Below are positions 1-13,469 of a DNA stretch of 64,000 nucleotides, one piece after another. A program made the translations under genes and the position numbers. This DNA comes from Lunularia cruciata. Lineage: Eukaryota > Streptophyta > Marchantiopsida > Lunulariales > Lunulariaceae. Position 1 is the stretch's first letter; the number at the start of each line of letters is the position of its first letter. The notes under the pieces are model-generated. The model was given only the letters and a program-made list of their open reading frames with translations. It did not search any database and had not been told where the DNA came from. The stretch covers positions 2,361,001 through 2,425,000 of the forward strand of contig OX419762.1 in NCBI GenBank assembly GCA_948567375.1, read 5' to 3'.

Positions 1-3000
1 GCGATCTTAGAAGCAGTGCTTCTCCGTTCTCTGAATGCAGGTACGGAACTTGGAAATTTTTACAACTTAGAAGATTCGCGACTAGCTGAACCTTGGCACA
101 TCCGTGCCACCTTCATGTGAGGTGGACCATCAGCTTGTCAAGCTTCCATGAGGGGTAGTTGTTCCGTGACAGAATGATGCAAAGTGAATGTCGAACTACG
201 AATTCTGGGGTTATCTTGCATAAGAGAACTGGATGGATGGATGCCCACGGACCTCAGCAGGTAGACTACGCATGGGATACCCGCCTGATGCCGGGGGTAC
301 TGGTCGTGTTCCTCACGCATCTTAGTCAAAGTTGGTAAAACGTTGATTGAATATGCGTGTTCGATGACTCTGCTCACAAGTAGGAGAAAGACCTTCGCGG
401 AAGCTCCGAAACCTTTGTCAGATAAACATAGTGGAAGAATGTTCTTTCTTACTCCTTCGTACATACATACACCATATGAAACGCAGCCAAAATTCCGCAG
501 AAACGGAGTGAGGACCGAGTGGGATATTTCTTTAGAATCTTCGGCGCTTAAGTCAAACAAAATCCTTCATGCATAATTCTAAGTGATAATGGCATTCATG
601 ATTGGAGTGGAATGGTCTGTAGTTTCCTACTTCGAGTTCATCAAGTTCTTACTCCTTGCCAGTATCTACAATGAAGTAGATTCTGTGCTGACCAGGGAAC
701 TGAATCAAAGCTCGTGGCATCGACTAGGCCTCAATTCTTTCCAGCCTTTCCAGTTGGTTGACTAGTAACGAAGGATCACTTCTCCACGCATTCTGTATAA
801 CCTTCGTTGACAAGACTACAGCGCATTAACTTTACCGAACTGAATCAACTTTCTAACTAAGAAATTGTGAACGCTATAAGGATCGGTGTAGGATTTGTTG
901 GGTTTTGGTTACCTTTTTCTTGTTCCTTCGTCAAACTTTCTTCTCCATTGCTAATGATCGACTATTTTTTAATGCCATTAATGTCCGTGCTGGCAAATAG
1001 GCCGAAAACCTTAGCGCACTTCTCCAGCACCTGGGTTCGGCCAGATTTAAACAGAAGTCGTCATTAAGGATGCGCTTTGCCAAAATTGAGCCGTCTTTTT
1101 AGAAGAGTGCTCTCCACACAATGGGCTCGATTGGCCGTGTCCAGGAAAGTAAATAGTTATCGATACGTAGCTGGTGTTTGCAAGACAGCTGTTCCTTGCA
1201 TAACGAATATACATTCACCTCTAAAGTTTCTGAGGGCATTTCTAGTTGCTGTCGGTTGCTTTGGTTGAGCTTCTTTTAAGGCTAACGTGCGGGAGGAGTT
1301 CAAAGCACATCCAAAGCATTTTCCCCAACTTCTGAAGGGATTGGGTCCTGCGAGTGGGAAATTTCCAACTTCATGACGAGCTCAGACAGTACTTTTCAAG
1401 AAAGAATAGTTAGTTATATTGAATAAGTTTTGGCCACACTTTCAGGTTGATTCACAATCACACAATCTCAAATTCAGCCAACCTCCCAGCTGATTGGACA
1501 TGGACACTTTGTGTTTCAAATGGACTTTGTGGACTCAAGACTCCGCTGCCCAAATTCCCTAGGGAGTGGCAGGAGTCTTCATTGAATAGACTCAAGATCT
1601 GAAAACTAATTTTAGACATCCAAACTTCTTTATCACTAAGTTTGGATAAAGCAGATCCATCAGACCTAGTGCACGAGGCATTATTACTTCTTCTCCATCT
1701 CAAGAGGATCGATTCTTCCAGCCTTCCATTGGATATTCTCTAGGATGTGTTGGAACCAAACTCGACCAAGATGCGAGAGAATGCTTTTGTTCGTGGGCGA
1801 TAGTCATGCCATGTCTCTTCATACTTCATAACTTGTCAAACTTCTTCCACTTCATGTTGTCCAGAGTGGTTGAAAAGTATTGCGAATTTTAACTACCATC
1901 GAGAGGATATGGATTTCCACACAACTCTATTGATCAATATGCCCTCTTAAAGGAGGTCACCATCCCCAAGCTGTGTCCGGGGATTTTGCGTGAAGGAGAG
2001 TTCCTCCGCAATACACAAATCGCCTAAACATCAGTCTCGGGATTCAGATCCAGCCCACCAGATTCAGGTATCAAAGTGGTTCCGGGAACGGACTTCCCCA
2101 AGGTGGATCATTAGATCAGAGCTTAGGTCATTTCTTATGGGTTTTTGATTGAAGAAGTCTTTCAAGAAATTCTTTTGAATGATCTCTGGTCTTTCTATAT
2201 CGGGATTCAGCACACCAACGAAATGCAAAAGCAGTTTTTCCGTCGACCATTTCTATGCAAAATCTCGTCAGATCTCCCAGTCCCTGACTTCCCAACGCCC
2301 ACATACATTGCCGGATTGCGGCCGTTTTCAACACTTGACCCAGGCATCTTCACCACATGTGGGAACCTGGGACCTTAAAGCTGTTCGTTGAGTCCGATTG
2401 GCCATATAGGAGCTACAACTACTTGTCTGCGTGAATCAAACGATTAAGGTAACCGGTTCTGTTCGCACATGATGCGCAGCTCGAACCCTCACCCTCTGGC
2501 GATCCGCCACTCTATTGAGAGTGGCAATATGTCTGGAGGTTTCAGTCCCTTTATCGTGGAAATGAGAAGGTTGAAAGTAGGCTGATTTCTGATTGCATGA
2601 TGTGAAGTTGAGGTAGAATAGATTCCACTCACCTTCTCACGATGAGTTTGTTCCCCAGGTATCAACTTTTACTTAGATATGAAGATATAAACTTCACCAG
2701 ATTTCCTACTAAACTGATCCCAGCATTGTCGGAACTCAATCAGAGTGCTTCTACACTTCGCTGCCCTGCCCGGCCATGAAGAGTTCACTTTCTCTGATCC
2801 AAACCATTACTGCTTTTCTGCCCTGGTGACACTTGTGTTTCCCGCAGTTCACCACTCCAGGTTGTCTAGGATTGGAAGAGCTTTGAAAGAACCTCGAATA
2901 GCCAGCAGCATGATTTGAGCGGCCCTAGAAGATGCTAAGTTTCACTCCCCATACTTTTTCAGACCATATTCTGAAAGTTTGAGCCCTTTGACCGCCATGC

Positions 3001-3737
3001 AAATGCGAGAGCATTGAAGACACACTGCTGTCTTCACAGCCGTCTCGCAGTCCGACTCAAATCTGACGAACGCTAAAGTCCGAAACCGTCCTTTCCAACG
3101 GCTTCTGTCCTGCCCTTGAATAAGGCCTTTCGTTCGTCCGGTTTTGGCCACCGAAGGGATTTTCAACCCAAACTCTGATGTGCTGGTTTTCTCCAGTACC
3201 CCAATCAGCACAAGAAAGACATATCTGCCACCTTATCCTTCCTCCTGTTGCACTCAAAACCTGATCTGTTGCTGTAAACGTCCAATACAGTGGTCGATCG
3301 GAGCATCTCTCTACGTACTGCAAACTCCATTCGCTCAAATCCATCTCCCCCTTCTCACTAGTGAGCTGTACGAGAACTTATTGCGGCGGCTCACAACACA
3401 AGGTGAAGACAATTCCCTGAAAAGTGTAGATCATACAGAGCTCCACAAGAGCCCAAGGATTTGGTACCTCCACCGATAGCCCGAGACCTTGACGTCAGCG
3501 CATTGTTGACATCAGCTGCTTATGCTGACGTCAACGCCCACAATGGGAAGGATGTATGCTAAATTGGGACTGACATCACCGGCTGATCGATCTTGTGACA
3601 TGGCACTGAAGCAACATCCATTCAACGGTGCATAAACTGAAAGAAAGTTGGATAAACTTACCACCGCTGGTTTGTCGGGTCGTGTGATATTGCCGTGCAA
3701 GATCAGTCACAATTGTACCGGACCCTTTCCTGATGGC
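1..3737. other. GC-richer DNA, no recognisable gene
   Basis: Base composition is clearly richer in G and C than the spacer that follows. Several short open frames occur on both strands, the longest about 140 codons at 138-560 minus. None shows a domain or motif I recognise, and none can be chained into a convincing exon series. It may be old non-coding sequence, or part of a gene whose exons are too short or diverged for me to read. Confidence 0.5.
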
Positions 3738-4057
3738 TTGATGGGGTCTTCCCATCCTTCATTTTCCCTACGTGGTCGTCCCCTTTTTTCTATCGAATCG
3801 ACATCATAATGAATTCATCAGTTCATCGCATCGGGAAGTGAATCTTCAGTATTGGCATTCCCAAATCTCAATCTTATATTGTCCGATTCAAGACAAGTGT
3901 CTGCCTAAAACATCGCAAATCCTGGAGAGAACCCCAATAGTCGCCTGTCTCGGATGGTTCCTTGATCCAAGATTCCCTTACGACATTGTTAAGTGTCTTG
4001 ACAATGGCAACAGGCAGAGATCGAAACGTTAAGGGAGGGATGGGAAGATCCCGTCAA
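3738..4057. mobile_element. MITE-like element with 23-bp terminal inverted repeats
   Basis: The sequence starting at 3738 (TTGATGGGGTCTTCCCATCC then TTC) reappears as its reverse complement at 4035-4057 with three mismatches, enclosing 320 bp with no coding capacity. Size and inverted termini fit a MITE. I see no clear target-site duplication. The same terminal motif recurs in the tandem repeats at 28393-28750, so the sequence is dispersed. Confidence 0.45.
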
Positions 4058-6770
<2,713 letters not shown>

Positions 6771-6801
6771 AATGTATCCCACCTCATTGATAACGGTTAC
6801 A

Positions 6802-7941
6802 TTATTTCTTGTTTACGTTAGAAATGACATGTCTAAGTATTCTGTTCATCTTCTGTTGAATCAATGCTCTGTATGCATAAGTCTGCAGACCATGCAGGCT
6901 GAGCACTTTTGGGACTACCGTCATTTGAACGACATTTTGGAGAACGATGATTGGTTGATACTGTACATGAAAATGTGTAATTTGAAGGAAAATGTGTAAT
7001 TTGAAGGCAAATGGTCTTGTTAAGGAAGAACAGATCATCCATGCCCGTGAAATTACCAAATTACAAAGATAGTGGGAGCTCTTCTCACCGTCCAAGAGCT
7101 TCACCAGTCCTTCAACACCGGAATGGTGTTCCAGAATCTGCTTTCGATTCGACTCATTCACTTTTGTCAAATTGCACAACGCTCTCATCAATGCCTCTTG
7201 TAAAGCAATTTCCCTGATATCCTTCTGGATCAATGACAGCAGCTTCGGGATGGCCCCACGGACTCCTCCGATTTTCTTTGATCCTGCTAATTCGAATGCC
7301 ACATACCCGAGTGTATTTGCCAAACTACAAAGGGCGTCGGAGCTCCTCTCACCGTCCAAGAGCTTCACCTGTCCTTCAACACCGGAATGGTGTTCCAGAA
7401 TCTGCTTTCGATTCGACTCACTCATGCTTGTCAAATTGGACAACGCCAACATCAATGCCTCTTGTAAAACAATGTCTCCGCCATCCTTCTGGATCAATGA
7501 CAGCAGGTTCGGGATGACCCCACGGACTCCTCCTATGTTCTTCTCAATTACATCTTGGAAAGCCAAAGCAAACAAAGTACTTATTTTGTATGCCGAGAGC
7601 ACAAAACAATCCCCATGATCAAGCCAGTAGGAATTCACCAGTGCCTCAATGGCACCAGGTACTGCTTGAATGCTTTGTGCAGCACCGGTGTACATCGGTA
7701 GCCAAGAAAGACAACACAAGTGAACTGCTCTCATATGCGGTGGTTGGTTTATATCTCCGTGCCAAGAATCGATCAACCTCTGGATCGTCCGGGGTATGTG
7801 AGCCTTCAGAGTTGAGAGCAATGTCCTGTACCTTAGGTTCATCAGTACGGTGGCAATGGCTAGCCCAAACTTCAAAGAGGACAGCAAAGTTACAAGACTA
7901 TGGTCGTGGAGTTCACCGTTGCAAACGATGTTGATCATTAC
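6802..7941 (-). CDS. NLR exon: ARM-repeat C-terminus
   Basis: Begins after acceptor CAG at 7944-7942 and runs 379 codons to a TAA. It is alpha-helical with ARM/importin-like units: a repeat starting IGGVRGVIPNLLSLIQKD and containing LQEALMLALSNLT, NRKQILEHHSGVEG and KLLDGE occurs twice. The second copy breaks off after CNL, near a GTAATT that could act as a donor; the last roughly 80 residues resemble nothing I know. So the true C-terminus may lie in an unseen exon, or the reading through that point is the decayed end. Confidence 0.78.
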   Translation of the reverse strand, partial: VMINIVCNGELHDHSLVTLLSSLKFGLAIATVLMNLRYRTLLSTLKAHIPRTIQRLIDSWHGDINQPPHMRAVHLCCLSWLPMYTGAAQSIQAVPGAIEALVNSYWLDHGDCFVLSAYKISTLFALAFQDVIEKNIGGVRGVIPNLLSLIQKDGGDIVLQEALMLALSNLTSMSESNRKQILEHHSGVEGQVKLLDGERSSDALCSLANTLGYVAFELAGSKKIGGVRGAIPKLLSLIQKDIREIALQEALMRALCNLTKVNESNRKQILEHHSGVEGLVKLLDGEKSSHYLCNLVISRAWMICSSLTRPFAFKLHIFLQITHFHVQYQPIIVLQNVVQMTVVPKVLSLHGLQTYAYRALIQQKMNRILRHVISNVNKK

Positions 7942-10900
7942 CTGCGCAAGGGGGCAATGCGTTCACTTCTCCTCATTAGAAGCAAAACTAGAGGGGATTG
8001 ATTTATGGTGATTATAGTAACTCAATTCTAGTCAAAGTCAAAAACACAAATCGAGATTTACGAAATTCCCTCGTAAAAGCCTCAATCTTTAAAACCTATG
8101 CACATGCTAGATGTCCACTCTTCACTAAAACAAGATCTCTGATAAAAAGAAATTAACCCTCATGAAGTCAAATATTCACCCGTCAGAGGTTGTTCATTCG
8201 CAAAATTATGTAGCTTTGGTTAATAGCAACGTTGTTCATTGCAAGGAGATCATGAGGAATTTCCCCCAGAGCAAGTAAGAGCTATATAGGCTTAGTATCT
8301 CCCAATGGACGTGGACAAAAAGCTATTTAACTTAAATAACAGTAATCTTGATTAAATTAGCCACATAAGAAATAGCTAACATTTTCATGCACAGAATAGT
8401 TCCGGAGTTTAGGCTAGGTACCTTTAATGTCTATCACTAAGGTTTGAATGTTGGGTTCATGCATTTACTAGGTGAAAAACACACAGCTATATCCTTGAGG
8501 AAGTATCCATCCCGTACCTGCTTCGCACAACAAATCATTTTGTCCAAGTCCACTTCGCCCTCATTCTCTTCCTTGACGGTTGGTTGCTCTCCTCCTCACT
8601 CTCTGAGCTTTCGTACTGGCAGCCTTTGCCCTCTGAGAGTTGCTCACACAACAGGGTAACAAGAGGTCCTAGCGCAACCCGTAGTTCCTTGAAAAGATTG
8701 AAGTCCGGATCACGTATTCCCAGGTATTTGGCGGCTCTCTGTGCATACTGCTTCCTTAAATAAAGGATGCAAAGTGCAAGGACTTCTTCGCTGGCGCTGC
8801 GGTGTTCATCTGTTGTGTTTGTACAGAGGATGTTCCATCGCGACAGGTATCCAGTAAGGAATCCATCAACTCCCTGACTCTATCTTTCGTTTCATCATGG
8901 TTGTTGATGAACTTCCGTTGTAAATCGTGAAACCCCACAGTTTCAAACTTCAACAAACTGCACTCGAATGGCTTCGACGAACTGATAGCAAGTTTCGGAT
9001 CAAATACTGCAATCGAGTTGTCGTTCACTTGCAGCATCGTTCCATCGTCTCTCAGTTGCTTGAGGTGATCGCCGAATGTCGTTGAATATTCTCCTTCCTG
9101 TACTGTAGTGTACAACCTGCGCACGACTTGAACGGGGATGGTTTTCCCTTCACAGTTTGCGATCAAGATAAGCAAACGTCGAGAATTCTTTGATAGGTCT
9201 TGGTATGTCATCAGCAATGATTCCCCAATGATTTTTTCGTACGGAGAACCAAAAACCGGTGTGAAACGGGAACTTGTGCCTGTGCCTTTCACTTCCCCTG
9301 TTATGGTGGCCGAGTAGCCTTTCGCCACCTCGTCCCACTCCTTGTCGGTAGTGTTCTTGCTCTTGGTTATTCTCGACCCCGCCATTGCCAGAGCCAAGGG
9401 ATTGCACTCTGTTTGTTTTATCAAACGGCCAGCAATATCCTGGAGTTTTTGTAGGACGAAATTAGTTTTTCCTCTTGTGTCATGCAAAATGACGAGCTGG
9501 ATATTCCTTCACTCAATGCAAGATATTATTGCTTATAACATGGTCGGGCACGCGTTTCTGTTAAGTTCTATTAAGTTAAGTTACAGAGAACTTCATCGAG
9601 ATCATAAAAACTGTGGAGCAGTCAATAACGTTCAGCCTTGAACTAGCCTAGCTGAAAAGAATAGACGATGTATAATAGTGACTTTGTATGACATGGCTTC
9701 AATATCCAACAGTATACAGGAGTTAGAGTGAGAAATTGGACAACCATTTCTTCATTCATCTTTTGCGATTGATCACGAGATTTGCATAGAGATGGTAGGT
9801 CAAACCTTCAAGTTGGACGGTAGCTCTTGGGCTGCAAGTCCTGCATGCGATGCCAGGATACGCTCTGCATTCTTCAAACTGACTGGTGGAATTTCTATGG
9901 AAATTGAAGACTTCCATATGGTGCTACTTCTTGAGGTGATTAGAAATTTCACTTTACCGTGTAAATCATACGCAAGGTCATCAACGAACTCTTTGATGAA
10001 ACGCTGTTCCCAGACGTCATCCAAGATTATCAAAGTCTCTTGCATTTTGAGTACAGATCGTATTTCTTGTTTGATCAGAACTCTTTGATCTGACCTGTAG
10101 TTTTGCCTGGAACTTGCTTGTGAACTAAGGGTTTGGAGAAGTTCCAACAGCTTGGATGCCACCTCCGCCCCGCGCCCACATTCTAGGAAAACAACGATGG
10201 ATTTTCTGGGCTCAGAAACCGTATCATCCCGGCTAGATCCAGTAGCAACTTTATTCATGTCTTCCAGTCCATGAGGACCACGTGAGTAGTGATGTCTTAT
10301 GTATCTGGATAGAGTGGATTTTCCACTTCCAGGATTGCCATACAACAAAACTACACCTTCCTCTTCCAACGCTTTCCAAATGCTTGCCTCTATGTCTGGA
10401 AGTGGGACATACGTGCTGAGGCTTGTGTTAGAACGAGGCCTCTTTCGGGGTTCTTCCACTATTTCAGTAACCTGAAACATTGCACATAGACGTAGGTTGA
10501 GTAAGTAGTTGTGATACGTGATGAAAGTAATATGTGAGAGGGCAACTTAGAGATATTCTAGTATATCAAGCCAACTTGAGGAGAAACATAATCTGACAGA
10601 CAAGATATAGGTTAAAACATGTGCAGCAACGAGCTTTAACCGGACCTGCTTCACAAAGGCAACCAAACGTAAGTAACTGTTGGATGTGCGGGTTTCAGGT
10701 TGGCACAATGTGAAGTGATCCGCATCCACCACTGTGAATCCACCACTGTGAGTACCAAATCTTGCGGATTCTTCCGGCACAACCATACCATAGAAACCAT
10801 CCTGTACATACACATCGACGAATGTCAAGGCTATGACTTTTAACATGTCGCTGTCAATGGAAGTACTGACCTGCTCTTGATCATTCAATAATATTTGAAT

Positions 10901-11888
10901 GCGTGGAGTTCAGCCAAAGTTAAGAAGAAATCGGAGAAAGTTTATCAAGATCTGTTGTTGATACACTTCGTTCCAACTACAGATGGAGCTCTCGGTTGAC
11001 ACAACCAGCTTGCAAATAATGTAAGTTAGATTTGAGTTTTTGGCATGAAAAATGGGGTTATGAGCCATCCGAGGATTCTGATCAGTGCAAGAGGATACTT
11101 ACGGAGTTATCAAGGCTCATTACCTGGGAACCTCCTGAAGAATCTGAAGCGAACCTGAAGAACCAGCTCCCTGAAGAACCTCCTGTCAGAATGAACTCTA
11201 ACCACGACAGGATGAACTCTAACCACGACGGTGTTTGTTTTCCCCATGCCAAGCGTGTTGCCTTGGCCTCTCCAACTCCACCAACAACCCATTCGTAGTG
11301 CAGTCGCAAGTTGTCGAGGTTGTCGTGTAGTCTTCTTACAGCGCGTGGGCCCAGTAATTTTACGAACTCCATTAAAGGACTAGGATTTTGCATGGTTATT
11401 CCATCAAGTTCTGCCATTCCTATATGTGGAGTTCCAAAGAAGAATAAACCTTCGACGCTCCTTAACAAACACTCCATCTTCACTTTTTCTTCTGGCCGAC
11501 TAAACCAACTGCTGCTCTGATTGCAATGCAAACACAACTGCTTGATCAAAAGTCCACCGACCCCGTGGCCAACAAATATCGCTGGGCAAGCAGTTGACTT
11601 TCCCACCCCTGCGTGATCTAGAAGATCATGGGCCAGATTTTCCGCTGCATTATGAAGATTAAATCTTTTAGAAGAATCATATCTTATAGTTAAAATTCTA
11701 GCCCATGGAAATTGCTCACGAAGCCAGGTCTTCGGCCAAATTTCCTGTGATGTCAAATCTCCCGTCTTCCAAGTAGATAGGTGGATCTCAGGTTCTAGAC
11801 TCTCAAATTGAAGCCCATGAACAAATAAAATTTCCAATTTTATATTCTCCTTATCAGGACTGTATAGTTCGTATACCATGTCGGTCAC
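6802..11888 (-). CDS. NLR-type receptor: alpha/beta-hydrolase, NB-ARC, ARM repeats (possibly frameshifted)
   Basis: Five exons read on the minus strand: 11888-11103, 10870-10646, 10471-9806, 9439-8518 and 7941-6802. Every junction is GT-AG and phase 0. The order is an alpha/beta-hydrolase (SERAC1-like), an NB-ARC ATPase with P-loop GNPGSGKST, kinase-2 LIILDDVW, RNBS-B FLITSRS and a GLPLA-like NPLALAMAG, a winged-helix region, then ARM-type repeats where LRRs normally sit. Hydrolase-headed NLRs are known to me from liverworts; by analogy this is a cytoplasmic immune switch. Exon 9439-8518 has two apparent single-base losses, and its length becomes phase-consistent only if both are counted, so the locus is either a young pseudogene or carries two sequence errors. 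The start codon is unresolved. Confidence 0.82.
7061..7590 (-). repeat. 264-bp tandem duplication inside the ARM domain
   Basis: Two copies, starting at 7061 and 7325 on the plus strand, are nearly the same for about 190 bp, with a period of exactly 264 bp (88 codons, two ARM units). The duplication keeps the frame and adds a full superhelical turn segment. Confidence 0.9.
8518..9439 (-). CDS. NLR exon: ARC2/winged helix and linker, two apparent frameshifts
   Basis: Starts with DIAGRLIKQTECNPLALAMAG, the GLPLA equivalent, then a winged-helix region with an MHD-like position in FHDLQRKFINN. Near 8790-8830 the good frame ends and coding resumes one base out (EEVLALCILYLRKQYAQ). Near 8590-8602 it shifts again into a frame ending in DLDKMICCAKQ at a CAG-GTACGG donor. 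Exon length is 922; two missing bases would give 924, which restores phase 0 on both sides. Read strictly, the first frame stops at 8756. Confidence 0.7.
9806..10471 (-). CDS. NLR exon: NB-ARC nucleotide-binding core
   Basis: 222 codons with a basic linker (EEPRKRPRS), the Walker A motif LLYGNPGSGKST, a Walker B/kinase-2 motif ending LIILDDVW, and the RNBS-B sequence KVKFLITSRS. These are the diagnostic NB-ARC motifs in the right order and spacing. The end (AERILASHAGLAA) matches the helical ARC1 subdomain and runs straight into the GLPLA-like motif of the next exon. All nucleotide-binding residues I can check are intact. Confidence 0.9.
10646..10870 (-). CDS. NLR exon: alpha/beta-hydrolase C-terminal part
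   Basis: 75 codons, phase 0 at both ends. The motif VVPEESARFG followed by DADHFTLCQP matches the end of SERAC1-type hydrolases, where the histidine completes the catalytic triad. The histidine is therefore kept although the serine is lost in the previous exon. The donor GTCCGG is weak but is the only one that joins in frame to the next exon. Confidence 0.75.
11103..11888 (-). CDS. NLR exon: alpha/beta-hydrolase N-terminal part
   Basis: The exon begins after an acceptor CAG at 11891-11889 and ends at a strong donor GTAAGT, giving 262 codons. It shows the LFVHGL oxyanion-strand motif, a W-rich stretch with WLREQFPWARILTIRYDS, the nucleophile-elbow region FVGHGVGG and the helper motif LFFFGTPHIG, all typical of SERAC1/DUF676-like esterases. 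The elbow is normally GHSxGG, but at 11562-11564 the codon is GGG (Gly), so the usual nucleophile is absent. A methionine at 11933 could extend the frame without splicing, but the acceptor looks better. An alternative donor lies 27 bp upstream of the chosen one. Confidence 0.8.
11188..11229 (-). repeat. 21-bp tandem duplication in the hydrolase exon
   Basis: Two 21-bp copies (11188-11208 and 11209-11229), one base different, encode SWLEFIL twice. The insertion is in frame and lies just before the exon end. Confidence 0.9.
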
Positions 11889-12519
11889 CTGAACATCGTA
11901 CAAAACGGTTAGATGATCCCAAAATCCGATCAAATTAATATATGCGATTCATTAATCTATTTGAATAGAAGCAACGTCGACGGTAACACATTCAATCTGA
12001 CGACCTGGAGCTAAACCATAACCAGATGGGCTTATCGAATGAAAGATCATTCCACTACAGTTAACTGATGAAATCGTGACATGGACACTGTAAAGGGTGT
12101 AGAATCAAATCGTCACTTGATTGCAGCAGCTTATCCTGATTAATTGCGACCAAGACCCCTAATTTCTGTAACAGACAAATGCAGAAGAGCGAATTACCCG
12201 CTTAGTAGCTCCTGTGGTCGTCATGTTTCCGGATATCAGGGTCAGTTCTGTGGTCAATCACGCAGTAAGCTCACACTGAAAACCTTGGAGAAACTTGGTT
12301 TTCTCACGTTTTCCAACTGATACAACCGGATGACGTCCACAAATGTCCGCCCTATCACTAATCGGACGGAGTGACTATCCAAAAGCTAGCTTGAGGACTC
12401 CTGAAGGTCCTCTACATAAGTCAAATTTTCGAAATCCGAACTATATAAACCCGAAATGATAGTTCAAGATACCCAGGCAGAGCAACTGGTGGGACGAGAA
12501 CACCATTAAGAACTCTTAC
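11889..12519 (-). other. intron or upstream region of the NLR gene
   Basis: 631 bp between the possible first exon and the first secure exon. No coding motif seen on either strand. Confidence 0.35.
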
Positions 12520-12849
12520 GTGGTCCGATTGCCTCGGACGAGCAGTTGCATACACTACGCTACTTGTGATCGAGACGAATCTGCTCCTCCTCGCTTCCCA
12601 CATGAGGCCAGATTTTCTTCCGCTCTCACTATTGCGATAACACCCCGCGAGTCTACAGCTACACCCGCAACAACGTGTGAATTTGTTTTTGTCGTCTATC
12701 GAACTGATCGAGGCACTGTAGTGCCACACCATCTTGTCAGGTTTTCCGGATGAGCCTCGTGAAGGGTTTTTCTTTGCCTTTTGGATTTTCATTTTATATG
12801 TGCAGTGAAATACAATACCGGTGCTTTCATAGTGAATTAATCGAGTCAT
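12520..12849 (-). CDS. possible first exon of the NLR gene
   Basis: An open frame of 110 codons from ATG at 12849 ends exactly at a good donor (GTAAGA at 12519) in phase 0, the phase of every other intron in this gene. The encoded peptide is basic and Cys-rich with no domain I recognise. It could equally be 5' untranslated sequence. Confidence 0.25.
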
Positions 12850-13008
12850 GTCAATAAGCCTTGTTATACTAGAATAAAAGCAATACTGACATTACTTATG
12901 TTGAGTTAAAGGTACAACATGGCTTCATTCTGTTGAAATGAATCGTTGTTTGATATTATAAGCATATACTTTACTCATGTTCAGTTATTATTACAGTTGA
13001 ATGCTTAT

Positions 13009-13327
13009 CACTCATTTTCTTTTGGTGGGTAGTCAGTCAGGCGAGTGGGAAACTCTTCAAAGCCTAGAATTGAAAATCGATTTTGCACAATAGTGTGAAC
13101 AGAATGACAACGACCAAAAATGCTACTCATTTATGTCGAACATTTTGATGGGTAGATAATAATAATTTTTATCATATATAAGTTTTATTTTCAGAATATG
13201 AAAATAATCATACTCGTAGACACTTATGTAGTAACGGTAATATAACGAAGATTTTTCTATTAAAATAAATCTTTCCGCACCTCATATGTCATATTCCATT
13301 TTGAGAAGATCTCTATTCTTTATGTAT
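13009..13327 (+). repeat. dispersed repeat B, copy 1, left part
   Basis: The sequence starting CTCATTTTCTTTTGGTGGGT matches the reverse complement of the window end (from 64000 downward) over its whole length. The match resumes at 20101 after the Penelope-like insertion. It contains an element-like AT-rich stretch but no coding sequence. Confidence 0.85.
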
Positions 13328-13469
13328 TGGTAAATGAGAGCAGAAGCCGTTCGGGGAACTGGTTATCCAGAACTCATGAAGTGCACAAGTGCACATATTC
13401 GATAAACAACATGTACTTGAACTACAATGCTAGTGTAGTATGAAAGCTTTCATGTAAAATGCTCAAAAA

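Noticed and set aside
138-560. 140-codon minus-strand open frame near the window start
   Set aside because: No known motif, no supporting exon structure, and overlapping frames of similar length on the other strand.
7011-7934. Plus-strand open frames opposite the ARM exon
   Set aside because: They are shadows of the minus-strand exon, which has the recognisable repeats and splice sites.
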